NCBI GenBank assembly: GCA_002342545.1
Contig: DDQE01000056.1
Coordinates: forward strand, 1-27,210
Direction of reading: 5' to 3'
Source of the DNA: Caryophanales bacterium UBA2450
GTDB lineage: Bacteria; Bacillota_I; Bacilli_A; RFN20; CAG-826
DNA: 27,210 bases
Position numbers and translations under genes: made by a program. The notes under the pieces are model-generated. The model saw nothing but the letters and a program-made list of their open reading frames with translations, was not told the DNA's origin and did no database searches. Of this stretch, positions 1 through 7,151 are shown piece by piece (the stretch's first letter is position 1; the number at the start of each line of letters is the position of its first letter).

Positions 1-34
1 ATTTGGTGTGCTGCTAGAAAAATTTATTATAGTG

Positions 35-57
35 AAAGGCCTAAAGGCCTTTTTTTG
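35..57 (+). terminator. Rho-independent terminator of an upstream gene
   Basis: AAAGGCC (35-41), loop TAAA, GGCCTTT (46-52), then a T run to 57. The gene it ends lies mostly or wholly outside the window; no reading frame in bases 1-34 can be assigned. Confidence 0.75.
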
Positions 58-80
58 TTGGTTGCGCAAAGAAAAAATAT

Positions 81-127
81 TTTTTTTCAAAAAAATCGAA
101 AAAAATCACTCTTTATATAATGAAGGG
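81..127 (+). promoter_or_regulatory. A-tract/TATAAT promoter element, copy 1 of a ~47-bp repeat
   Basis: A T7 run, a C, then two A tracts separated by TCG, then CACTCTTTATATAATG and GGG. TATAAT is at 116-121. A near-identical block lies at 25309-25356 (three base differences and one extra G). No good TTGACA box is found 16-18 bases upstream of the -10; the phased A tracts may substitute. It lies upstream of the decayed comFA/nuclease copies, so it may drive that patch. Confidence 0.55.
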
Positions 128-160
128 TTTTAAATGAAAACAATTAAAAAATCCTAAAAG

Positions 161-217
161 AATTATAAGAAAAGAATAGACAGTTTGGTATATGCGGTAT
201 GCGGTTTACCAAAGACA
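161..217 (+). repeat. comFA Walker A fragment, copy 1 (remnant)
   Basis: Read in frame, this encodes NYKKRIDSLVYAVCGLPKT, matching NYKKGIDSLVYAVCGSGKT of the intact comFA at 1926-1979. The P-loop GSGKT is degraded to GLPKT, and a TAA lies just upstream (154-156), so it is not functional. A leader with AAAGGAAAA then leads into a decayed nuclease gene. The same arrangement recurs at 468-576. Confidence 0.75.
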
Positions 218-248
218 CGAAAAATATTGCGGAAAGGAAAAAATATTT

Positions 249-557
249 ATGGATAACGGAATAAATGAACTCATAGCAATCATTCAATCGGATAGAGATA
301 AAGCATATCCAAATTTAAAAGGTTTTAACAGAGCATGATTATATAGGACTGTACAGTTTTATGAAGAATATAGAGACAATATATTTGTCTCAACACTGTC
401 GAGACAAATTGGTTGGAACAATAATATTCTAATTTTATCGAGTACAAAATCAATTGAACAAAAAGAATTATCTAATAAGTTAGTAGAAAACTATAAAAAG
501 GGAATAGATAGTCTTGTCTATGCGGTGTGTGGATTCCGAAAGACACGTAATACATAG
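249..557 (+). pseudogene. Decayed DUF1016/YhcG nuclease copy fused to a comFA fragment
   Basis: From ATG 249 (AAAGGAAAA ribosome site) the frame matches the first 20 codons of the intact nuclease at 577-1578. It then lacks the equivalent of codons 21-63 (in-frame deletion near 308), resumes at PNLKGF, meets TGA at 336-338, and continues to match (LYRTVQFYEEY, ILILSSTKSIEQKEL) to 470. From about 468 the same frame passes into comFA sequence (SNKLVENYKKGIDSLVYAVCG), ending at TAG 555-557. The whole PD-(D/E)XK catalytic half is absent. This is clearly a pseudogene, more diverged than a recent duplicate. Confidence 0.85.
468..545 (+). repeat. comFA Walker A fragment, copy 2 (remnant)
   Basis: This matches intact comFA at about 1905-1979. 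Nearly all base differences fall at third codon positions, and the protein is conserved up to VCG. The P-loop serine-glycine is then replaced (GFRKT instead of GSGKT). The mostly silent divergence indicates the fragment descends from a once-functional comFA, or from a donor strain, and was not copied recently from the neighbour. Confidence 0.8.
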
Positions 558-576
558 CGGAAAGGAAAAAATATTT

Positions 577-1578
577 ATGGAAAAAGAATTAAATGAAATT
601 ATAACAATCATCCAGTCACATAAAGATAAGACATATCGAAAAATTAATGAAGAATTAGTATCGATGTATTTTGAAATTGGGAAATATTTATCAACAAAAA
701 TTAAATCAGAAAAATGGGGTTCAAAAACAGTTGAAAACATATCTAGAAAAATTATGGAATTATACCCTAATTTAAGGGGTTTCGATAAAAGAGGACTATA
801 CAGGATGGTACAGTTTTATGAAACATATGGACACAATGTAATTGTGTCATCACTGCTGACACAAATTAGTTGGACTAATAATGTTGTCATATTATCCAGT
901 ACAAAAACAATTGAAGAAAAAGAATTTTATTTAAGACTTTGTATTAAACACAATTATTCATCAAGAGAATTAAATAGACAAATTTCTAGCGGGTATTATG
1001 AAAGATATTTATTGTCAAATGGCAAAGCATTAGAAAGCTTGACACCTGCTGTAGACGAGGATGATATTCCAAAATCGAAAATCTTAGACAATTATTCATT
1101 GGAGTTTTTAGATTTACCAAAAACATATTCTGAAAAAGATTTAAGAAAGTCCATAGTCTCAAATTTAAAGGACTTCATTTTAGAAATTGGTAATGATTTT
1201 TCCTTTATTGGAGAAGAATACAGAATCCAAGTTGGGATACATGACTTTTATATTGATCTGCTGTTTTACAATAGAACATATTCTTGTCTGGTCGCGTTTG
1301 AATTAAAAATAGGCGAATTTAAACCGGAATACATTTCGAAGATGAGCTTCTATTTAGAAGCATTAAATAGACAAGAAAAGAAAAATAACGAGAATCAAAG
1401 CGTAGGAATTATTCTATGCACTTCAAAAGATAAAACAGTTGTTGAGTATTCAGTGGCACAGAACAATTCAAATATAGCAATCAGCACATACGAGACAAAA
1501 TTAATAAATAAGAAATTACTAGAAAACAAAATTAAAGAAATAAGGGAGATTCTTAATGTCGATAAATATTTTCGTTAA
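577..1578 (+). CDS. DUF1016 / YhcG-type PD-(D/E)XK nuclease family protein
   Basis: A 333-residue protein of the YhcG/DUF1016 family: an N-terminal DUF1016_N helical domain (about 1-145, including GLYRMVQFYETYG and the EEKEFYLRL and SSRELNRQI motifs) followed by a predicted PD-(D/E)XK nuclease fold (about 185-325). Likely catalytic residues are Asp227 in FYIDLLFYN and Glu242/Lys244 in FELKIGEFKPE. Family members are found near restriction-modification and mobile DNA, but no substrate is established, so the nuclease role is by family. The start at 577 is chosen for the AAAGGAAAA site at 561-569; an in-frame upstream start at 514 lies inside the comFA remnant and lacks such a site. A decayed copy precedes it (249-470). 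It sits between comFA remnants and the intact comFA, and looks like an inserted cargo gene. Confidence 0.85.
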   Translation: MEKELNEIITIIQSHKDKTYRKINEELVSMYFEIGKYLSTKIKSEKWGSKTVENISRKIMELYPNLRGFDKRGLYRMVQFYETYGHNVIVSSLLTQISWTNNVVILSSTKTIEEKEFYLRLCIKHNYSSRELNRQISSGYYERYLLSNGKALESLTPAVDEDDIPKSKILDNYSLEFLDLPKTYSEKDLRKSIVSNLKDFILEIGNDFSFIGEEYRIQVGIHDFYIDLLFYNRTYSCLVAFELKIGEFKPEYISKMSFYLEALNRQEKKNNENQSVGIILCTSKDKTVVEYSVAQNNSNIAISTYETKLINKKLLENKIKEIREILNVDKYFR

Positions 1579-1612
1579 CCAGACATATGAGTCATATTAT
1601 AAAAAGCAAAAA

Positions 1613-1695
1613 AATAAAAAGCCCCGTTAATGGAGCTACACAGTTTCCTATGAGTCGGCATCACATTTGTGATGACCACGACCATGGCTTTATTT
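1613..1695 (+). other. Structured intergenic segment before comFA
   Basis: Nested inverted repeats occur: AATAAAAAGCC (1613-1623) against GGCTTTATTT (1686-1695), ATGG (1630-1633) against CCAT (1682-1685), GTCG (1654-1657) against CGAC (1679-1682), and an inner hairpin CATCAC-ATTT-GTGATG (1659-1674). The outer stem ends in TTTATTT. It may act as a terminator for the nuclease gene or as a structured leader for comFA. I do not recognise it as a known riboswitch class. Confidence 0.45.
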
Positions 1696-1721
1696 AATCA
1701 AAAGAAAGGAGATAATGCAAT

Positions 1722-2873
1722 ATAGAAAACTATAAATGTCCAGTCTGTGGAAACGCTGATATTCATTCAATTGGAATACTCAACGGAAAGTATTATTGCC
1801 GTAGGTGTATTTCTTTTAAAGGCGAAGAAGTAGAACATAAACCGTCTTATCCAAAGAAAGCACCTATTCATTTAGAGTATGAGTTATCTTCAGAGCAGAA
1901 AATATTATCAGATAAGCTTGTTGAAAACTATAAGAAAGGAATTGATAGTCTTGTTTATGCGGTGTGTGGATCAGGGAAGACTGAAATATGTTTACAAATA
2001 ATTAAATATGCAATTAATTGTGGTGATAAAGTCGCGTTTGCATTGCCAAGAAGAGATGTCGCAATTGAATTATGTAATAGGTTAAAAGAAATTTTTAAAT
2101 ATAATAAAGTAATTTGTCTATATGGAGGCCATACAAAAGATAAGGAAGGAGACATTATAGTATTAACGACTCATCAACTATATAGATATAGACAGTATTT
2201 CTCTTTAATAATACTAGATGAAATAGATGCTTTCCCATTTAAAAATGATCCAATTTTACACTCAATGTTTTATCAAGCTTTATGTGGACATTATGTAATG
2301 ATGTCAGCGACCCCATCTAAAGAGGTAATTTCTCATTTTAAGGAAGAAAATAAAGAAATATTAAGATTAGAAATTAGATTTCATCGTCATCCTCTTCCTG
2401 TTCCTAAAATTGTTAATAGAAATAAGCTGCTACAATATTTATATCTAATAAGAAAAATTAAACAATTTAAGAAACAAAATAAGCCAGTATTTATCTTTGC
2501 GCCAACCATCGAATTATGCGAAAAAATCTATAAGGTTCTTTCTATTTTTATTAGGGGTGGAAATTATGTTCATTCTAAGCGAAATAGACGTTCTGAAATA
2601 ATAGAAGAATTTAGAAACAAAATGTATTCGTTTTTAGTCACTACTTCTGTACTTGAAAGAGGAGTAACTGTTAAGGATTTACAGGTAATTATCTGTCAAA
2701 GTGACCATAAAATTTATGAAAAAGGTACATTAATTCAAATTGCAGGCCGTGTAGGAAGAAAAAAAGATGCGCCTTCTGGAGAAGTAATATATCTATGTGA
2801 AAAAATAACGACCGATATGTCGAATTCAATAAAAGAAATAATGAAGAATAATGAGGCTTTGGAAAATGGATAA
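1722..2873 (+). CDS. comFA: ComFA, competence DEAD-box-type DNA helicase
   Basis: ComFA is the ATP-dependent motor for uptake of transforming DNA, acting at the inner face of the membrane. An N-terminal zinc finger (KCPVCGN and YYCRRC, encoded at 1734-1808) precedes Walker A GSGKTE (1968-1985). Further motifs are the Walker B-like LDEIDAF, the motif III-like MSATPS, and the C-terminal helicase motifs TTSVLERGVT and QIAGRVGR. A gene call beginning at GTG 1962 would cut off the zinc finger and part of the P-loop context, so the frame must begin upstream. The open frame begins after TAA 1713-1715 and has no ATG, GTG or TTG before the zinc finger. Ribosome site AGGAG (1707-1711) is 10 bases from ATA 1722, which I use. 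The alternative is ATG 1715, which is +1 out of frame and stops after six codons. The gene overlaps comFC. Confidence 0.85.
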   Translation: MENYKCPVCGNADIHSIGILNGKYYCRRCISFKGEEVEHKPSYPKKAPIHLEYELSSEQKILSDKLVENYKKGIDSLVYAVCGSGKTEICLQIIKYAINCGDKVAFALPRRDVAIELCNRLKEIFKYNKVICLYGGHTKDKEGDIIVLTTHQLYRYRQYFSLIILDEIDAFPFKNDPILHSMFYQALCGHYVMMSATPSKEVISHFKEENKEILRLEIRFHRHPLPVPKIVNRNKLLQYLYLIRKIKQFKKQNKPVFIFAPTIELCEKIYKVLSIFIRGGNYVHSKRNRRSEIIEEFRNKMYSFLVTTSVLERGVTVKDLQVIICQSDHKIYEKGTLIQIAGRVGRKKDAPSGEVIYLCEKITTDMSNSIKEIMKNNEALENG

Positions 2874-3492
2874 TTTTTGTAAAATATGTTTTAAAATAAT
2901 CAATGACTATTCTTTATATAATCTAATAAGAAAAAAGAATATATTGTGTGAAGAATGTTTTTCTAAATTAGACGCTAAGTTTATATCTTTTAAAATTGGT
3001 AATATTAAAGGAATATCAATCTATGAATATACAGATTTTATAAAAGAATTAATATATAAATTCAAGGGCTGTGGCGACTATGAACTTAAGGATGTATTTT
3101 TATTTCGATATCTAACTTATTTAAGACTAAAATATCATGGTTATTATATTGTATTTGTCCCATCCTATTATATAGATGATGAACGAAGAGGATTTAATCA
3201 TGTTAAGGCGATTTATGAAAGCTTAAAATTGAAAGAATTACCTATTCTAAAAAAGAAAACAGCACATAAACAATCTGATCAATCTTATAAAGGTAGAAGA
3301 AATATAAAAGACGTATTAGAGATTGATAATAAAATATCATTGAAGGGTAAAAAAATATTGATAGTGGATGATATTATGACTACCGGGAGCACTCTATTAA
3401 CTTCGATTGAATTATTAAAGAGTGTAGGTGCCAAAAGAATTGAAATATTAGTTATTGCTAAGACCAAAATGAAAAGGAAAGATGAATATTAA
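2866..3492 (+). CDS. comFC: ComFC-type phosphoribosyltransferase-like competence protein
   Basis: This is a ComF family protein: an N-terminal Cys-rich zinc ribbon (CKICF near the start, LCEEC about 25 residues later) and a C-terminal type I phosphoribosyltransferase fold with the PRPP-loop motif VDDIMTTGSTL near residue 170. The middle carries DERRGFNHV and KTAHKQSDQSYKGR, typical of ComFC. ComFC supports natural transformation together with ComFA; its exact reaction is unsettled. The start at 2866 (MDNFCKICF) overlaps the comFA end by 8 bases and has GAGG at 2853-2856 upstream; an earlier in-frame ATG at 2851 has no such site. Base composition is more AT-rich than the secA run that follows. 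Confidence 0.88.
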   Translation: MDNFCKICFKIINDYSLYNLIRKKNILCEECFSKLDAKFISFKIGNIKGISIYEYTDFIKELIYKFKGCGDYELKDVFLFRYLTYLRLKYHGYYIVFVPSYYIDDERRGFNHVKAIYESLKLKELPILKKKTAHKQSDQSYKGRRNIKDVLEIDNKISLKGKKILIVDDIMTTGSTLLTSIELLKSVGAKRIEILVIAKTKMKRKDEY

Positions 3493-3498
3493 ATAATT

Positions 3499-3520
3499 TG
3501 TATTAGCAAATACTAATACA
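3499..3520 (+). promoter_or_regulatory. Inverted repeat upstream of secA
   Basis: TGTATTAG (3499-3506), a 6-base loop, CTAATACA (3513-3520): a perfect 8-bp stem not followed by a T run. A weak -35 (TTGTAT, 3498-3503) overlaps it. It could be an operator or a weak comFC terminator; which one cannot be decided from sequence. Confidence 0.35.
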
Positions 3521-3590
3521 TAAATGATATATTAATTAGCGAATGTGTAATCCATTCTTTATTAATTAAAGAAAACCAGGAGGTGTTATT

Positions 3591-6047
3591 ATGGGCCTAT
3601 TTGATAAGATGGCTTTAAAGAAATATTCAAAGATTGCTGATAAGGTTATTGCCTTAGAAGAATCAATGAAAGCTTTGAGTGATGATGAATTAAGAGCTAA
3701 GACTCCATATTTTAAAGAGTTACTCGCAAATGGAAAAACCTTAGATGATATTAAAGTTGAAGCTTTTGCGGTTGCAAGAGAAGCCGCAAGACGTACGCTT
3801 GCTGAATTTCCATATAAAGTACAAATTATTGGTAGCTTAGTTTTGCATTCAGGCGATGTTGCTGAAATGAAAACTGGTGAAGGTAAAACTTTAACTGCAA
3901 CGATGGCGGTTTATCTTAACGCTCTAGCGGGCAAAGGTGTCCACGTTGTTACTGTTAACGAATACTTATCAGAACGTGATGCGAACTGGATGGGCCAAAT
4001 TTATAGATTTTTAGGTTTAACTGTTGGTGTCAACTTACGAACTAAAACTACTTCAGAGAAGAAAGAAGCTTATTTATGTGATATCACATATACCACTAAC
4101 TCTGAATTAGGTTTTGATTATCTTAGGGATAACATGGCGACATCAATGCAAAATAGAGTCTTAAGAGGATTAAACTTCTGCATTGTTGATGAAGCCGACT
4201 CAATTTTAATTGATGAATCCAGAACCCCACTTATTATTTCTGGTGGTGCTAGAGCAAGTGCATCTCAATATACAGTTGCGGATAGATTTGTTAAAGCCTT
4301 AAAGAAAGAAGTCGACTTTGTTGTTGATGTTAAAGACAAAACGGTTAACTTAACTGATGCTGGAAACGCTAAAGCGGACCGCATGTTTGGCATTAAAAAC
4401 TTATATGATCCTGAATTTGCTGATTTAGTTCATAGAATTCATAACGCTCTTAAGGCCAACTATATTATGACTAGAGACGTTGACTATTTAGTTGATGCTG
4501 AAGGACAAGTTCAAATTATTGACCAATTTACTGGTCGTGTTCTTCCAGGAAGAGAATGGAGTGATGGCTTACATCAAGCTGTTCAAGCTAAAGAAAATGT
4601 GGAAATCAAACAAGAGACCACAACTTTAGCGACTATTACATATCAAAACTTCTTCCGTCTATATAAGAAAATGGCAGGTATGACTGGTACCGCTAAAACT
4701 GAAGAAGAAGAATTTAGAAAAATCTATAACATGCGTGTTGTTTGTGTTCCTCCAAATAGACCAATTGCACGTATTGATGCACTTGATTATATTTATGCGC
4801 ACAAAGGACCAAAGCTAAAAGCGTTAGTGGAAGAAGTTAAAGTTAGACATGAAATTGGTCAGCCAATCTTAATTGGTACAGTTTCTGTTGAATCTTCGGA
4901 AGAAATATCTGCTTTATTAACAGCTGCGGGTTTACAACACGAAATGTTAAACGCTAAAAACCACGCTCGTGAAGCGGAAATTATTAAAGACGCTGGTAGA
5001 AAAGGTTCTATTACTCTTGCTACTAATATGGCGGGTCGTGGTACTGACATTAAGATTGATGATGAAGTTAGAAATCTTGATTCTACAGTCCCTGAAGAGA
5101 AGAAAAAAGAGCTTAAAGAAAAGGGCTATTATAACTTCTCAGGCTTATGTGTTTTAGGTACAGAAAGACATGAATCTAGACGTATTGATAACCAATTACG
5201 TGGTCGTAGTGGACGTCAAGGCGATCCAGGCTTTTCAAGATTTTATGTGTCTTTTGACGATGAATTATTAGTGAGATTTGCTGCAGATAACATGCGTAAC
5301 TATATTGAAAAGAACTTTGGAGATGAAGCTCTTGAAGCTAAACTTGTCTCCGGAGTTATTACCTCTGCTCAAAAGCGTATTGAAGGACAAAACTTCGATA
5401 CTCGTAAATCCTTGCTTGAATATGATGACGTTTTAGCTAAACAAAGACAAATTGTCTACGATAAGCGTGATCGTATTATCGAAGGTAAAAATATTCAAGA
5501 TATTATTGATGAAGTCTTTAAAACCACAGGTGAATTTTTATCTCAAAAAGCAGTTCCAGTCGGATCTAATTCGAATTTAGTTAGCGGTGAGCTTTTATTA
5601 AAAGAAGTTGAACCAAGATTCTTACCAGCTGGTACTTTAAACGCAGCGGCATTTGATGAATCTTATCCTGAAGAATGTGGACCAGATTTAGGTGATGCAA
5701 TTCAAGATTACTATTTAGAAAGAAGAGCAGAATGGCCAGAAGAGCTTGCTCAAAATATTGAAAGAAACTTCATCTTAAGATGTATTGATCAAAACTGGAC
5801 AAAACATATTGATGCGATGGCGAGATTAAGAGAAGGAATTCATTTAAGAAGTTATGCGAACGTCAATCCATTACAAGATTACGTTAATGAAGGCTATAAG
5901 ATGTTTAGAGAATGTTTAAATATTGCCTCTGTTGATGCTGTCTTAAATCTTGTTAATGTTAAAGTTGAGAAGAAACCTGTAGAAGAAGCCCCAGCTGAAG
6001 CTAAAGGTGAAGTAATCGACGCTGAAGTCGAGGAGAAGAAAGAATAA
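3591..6047 (+). CDS. secA: SecA preprotein translocase ATPase
   Basis: SecA drives Sec-dependent protein export by binding SecYEG and hydrolysing ATP. The protein has 818 residues. Walker A KTGEGKTLTA is near 94-103 and the DEAD box VDEADSILIDES near 199-210. The pre-protein cross-linking domain follows, then GMTGTAKTEEEEF, NMAGRGTDIKI, LRGRSGRQGDPG and the helical scaffold/wing (ENW-like RCIDQNWTKHIDAMARLREGI). The C-terminus is a short Glu/Ala/Lys-rich tail without the usual zinc-binding SEC-C Cys cluster, common in reduced low-GC lineages. The start follows AGGAGGTG with 6-base spacing. The stop overlaps the prfB start as TAATG, so prfB is probably translationally coupled. secG, another Sec component, lies at 10146. 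Confidence 0.97.
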   Translation: MGLFDKMALKKYSKIADKVIALEESMKALSDDELRAKTPYFKELLANGKTLDDIKVEAFAVAREAARRTLAEFPYKVQIIGSLVLHSGDVAEMKTGEGKTLTATMAVYLNALAGKGVHVVTVNEYLSERDANWMGQIYRFLGLTVGVNLRTKTTSEKKEAYLCDITYTTNSELGFDYLRDNMATSMQNRVLRGLNFCIVDEADSILIDESRTPLIISGGARASASQYTVADRFVKALKKEVDFVVDVKDKTVNLTDAGNAKADRMFGIKNLYDPEFADLVHRIHNALKANYIMTRDVDYLVDAEGQVQIIDQFTGRVLPGREWSDGLHQAVQAKENVEIKQETTTLATITYQNFFRLYKKMAGMTGTAKTEEEEFRKIYNMRVVCVPPNRPIARIDALDYIYAHKGPKLKALVEEVKVRHEIGQPILIGTVSVESSEEISALLTAAGLQHEMLNAKNHAREAEIIKDAGRKGSITLATNMAGRGTDIKIDDEVRNLDSTVPEEKKKELKEKGYYNFSGLCVLGTERHESRRIDNQLRGRSGRQGDPGFSRFYVSFDDELLVRFAADNMRNYIEKNFGDEALEAKLVSGVITSAQKRIEGQNFDTRKSLLEYDDVLAKQRQIVYDKRDRIIEGKNIQDIIDEVFKTTGEFLSQKAVPVGSNSNLVSGELLLKEVEPRFLPAGTLNAAAFDESYPEECGPDLGDAIQDYYLERRAEWPEELAQNIERNFILRCIDQNWTKHIDAMARLREGIHLRSYANVNPLQDYVNEGYKMFRECLNIASVDAVLNLVNVKVEKKPVEEAPAEAKGEVIDAEVEEKKE

Positions 6048-7151
6048 TGAAAGACCTAGTTGCTTTAAAACAAGAACTTGGTGCTGTTGGCGAGAAAATC
6101 CGTCAACTCGGGTCTTCTCTTTGACCTCGATAAATTAGAAAAAGAAATTAGTGAACTATCCGCTAAAAGCGAATCGCCTGATTTTTGGAATAATAGAGGT
6201 GAAGCGTTAGAAGTTATTAATCGACTTAATTCATGTCGATCGATTTATGATTCCTATAAATCTATTTCCTCTACTTATTCTGATTTAACAGAATTATTAG
6301 ATTTAGGTGATGATTCATTATTAGAATCTATATCTGAATCTTTTGATGACTTAAAAAAAGATGTTAATGAATTTGAAGTAGACCGCTTATTTAACGGTGA
6401 GTTTGATAATTTAAACGCGATTATTGAAATTCATCCAGGGGCAGGTGGCACAGAAGCACAAGATTGGGCTGATATGCTTTATAGGATGTATGTTTTATAC
6501 GCTGAAGCTCATCACTTTAAGATGCAACTTATCTCTTATGAAGCTGGAGATGAAGCAGGAATTAAAAGCGTCACCATTAAAATTGCCGGAAAACACGCTT
6601 ATGGCTTATTGAAAGGAGAAAAAGGTGTTCATAGATTAGTAAGAATTTCTCCTTTTGATGCCAATAAAAGAAGACATACTAGTTTTGCTAGCGTTAATGT
6701 TATTCCTGAATTTCAAAACGATTCAATTAATATCGAAATAAATGAATCTGATTTAAAAATTGATACATATCGTAGCGGTGGAGCAGGGGGACAAAATGTT
6801 AACAAAGTAGAAACCGCTGTTAGAATTACTCATTTGCCTACTGGTATAGTAGTGTCTTGCCAAGTTGAAAGAAGTCAACTTTCTAACAAAGAAACTGCAA
6901 TGGCTATGCTCAAAAGTAAACTTTACTTGCTAGAAGTCGAAAAACGTAACAATGAACTAAATTCTATTGTTGGAGAAAAGAAAAATATTGAGTGGGGAAG
7001 TCAAATCCGCTCCTATGTGTTCTGCCCTTATACATTAGTAAAGGATAATAGAACAAACTATGAAGAAGTTGATGTTAACGCAGTCATGAACGGTAATATA
7101 GATAACTTCTTATACGCATATTTGCAACAGGAGGCTAAGAAAAATGGATAA
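6047..7151 (+). CDS. prfB: Peptide chain release factor 2, with +1 programmed frameshift
   Basis: RF2 terminates translation at UGA and UAA. The zero frame starts at ATG 6047 (overlapping the secA stop) and ends at TGA 6122-6124 after CTT (6119-6121). Skipping one base enters the main frame at GAC 6123, giving RQLGSSL-DLDKLEK and a full-length RF2. The stop-codon recognition motif SPF is present (RISPFDANKRRH), which distinguishes RF2 from RF1, and the peptidyl-tRNA hydrolysis motif GGQ is in RSGGAGGQNVNKVE. The shift site is CTC GGG TCT TCT CTT TGA C. Compared with the usual GGG-NNN-CTT spacing it has one extra codon, so the Shine-Dalgarno-like GGG lies 6 bases from CTT. Any call starting at 6078 in the main frame has an artefactual N-terminus. 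Confidence 0.93.
6110..6125 (+). promoter_or_regulatory. prfB +1 frameshift site
   Basis: GGG (6110-6112), TCTTCT, slippery CTT (6119-6121), in-frame TGA (6122-6124) and C (6125). P-site tRNA slippage from CUU to UUU gives reading of GAC, an autoregulatory sensor of RF2 level. The six-base gap between GGG and CTT is longer than the classical three. Confidence 0.85.

Noticed and set aside
134..157. Short ATG frame encoding about seven residues after the first promoter element
   Set aside because: No ribosome site, no hydrophobic span and no similarity to the two small peptides; probably chance.
336..338. TGA inside the nuclease-like frame could be a tryptophan codon (mycoplasma code)
   Set aside because: RF2 with its SPF motif is present, TGA ends real genes here (for example at 15716 on the minus strand), and the same copy also has a 43-codon deletion.
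1955..2155. Minus-strand open frame of 66 codons opposite comFA
   Set aside because: Shadow of the coding strand; no ribosome site or promoter.
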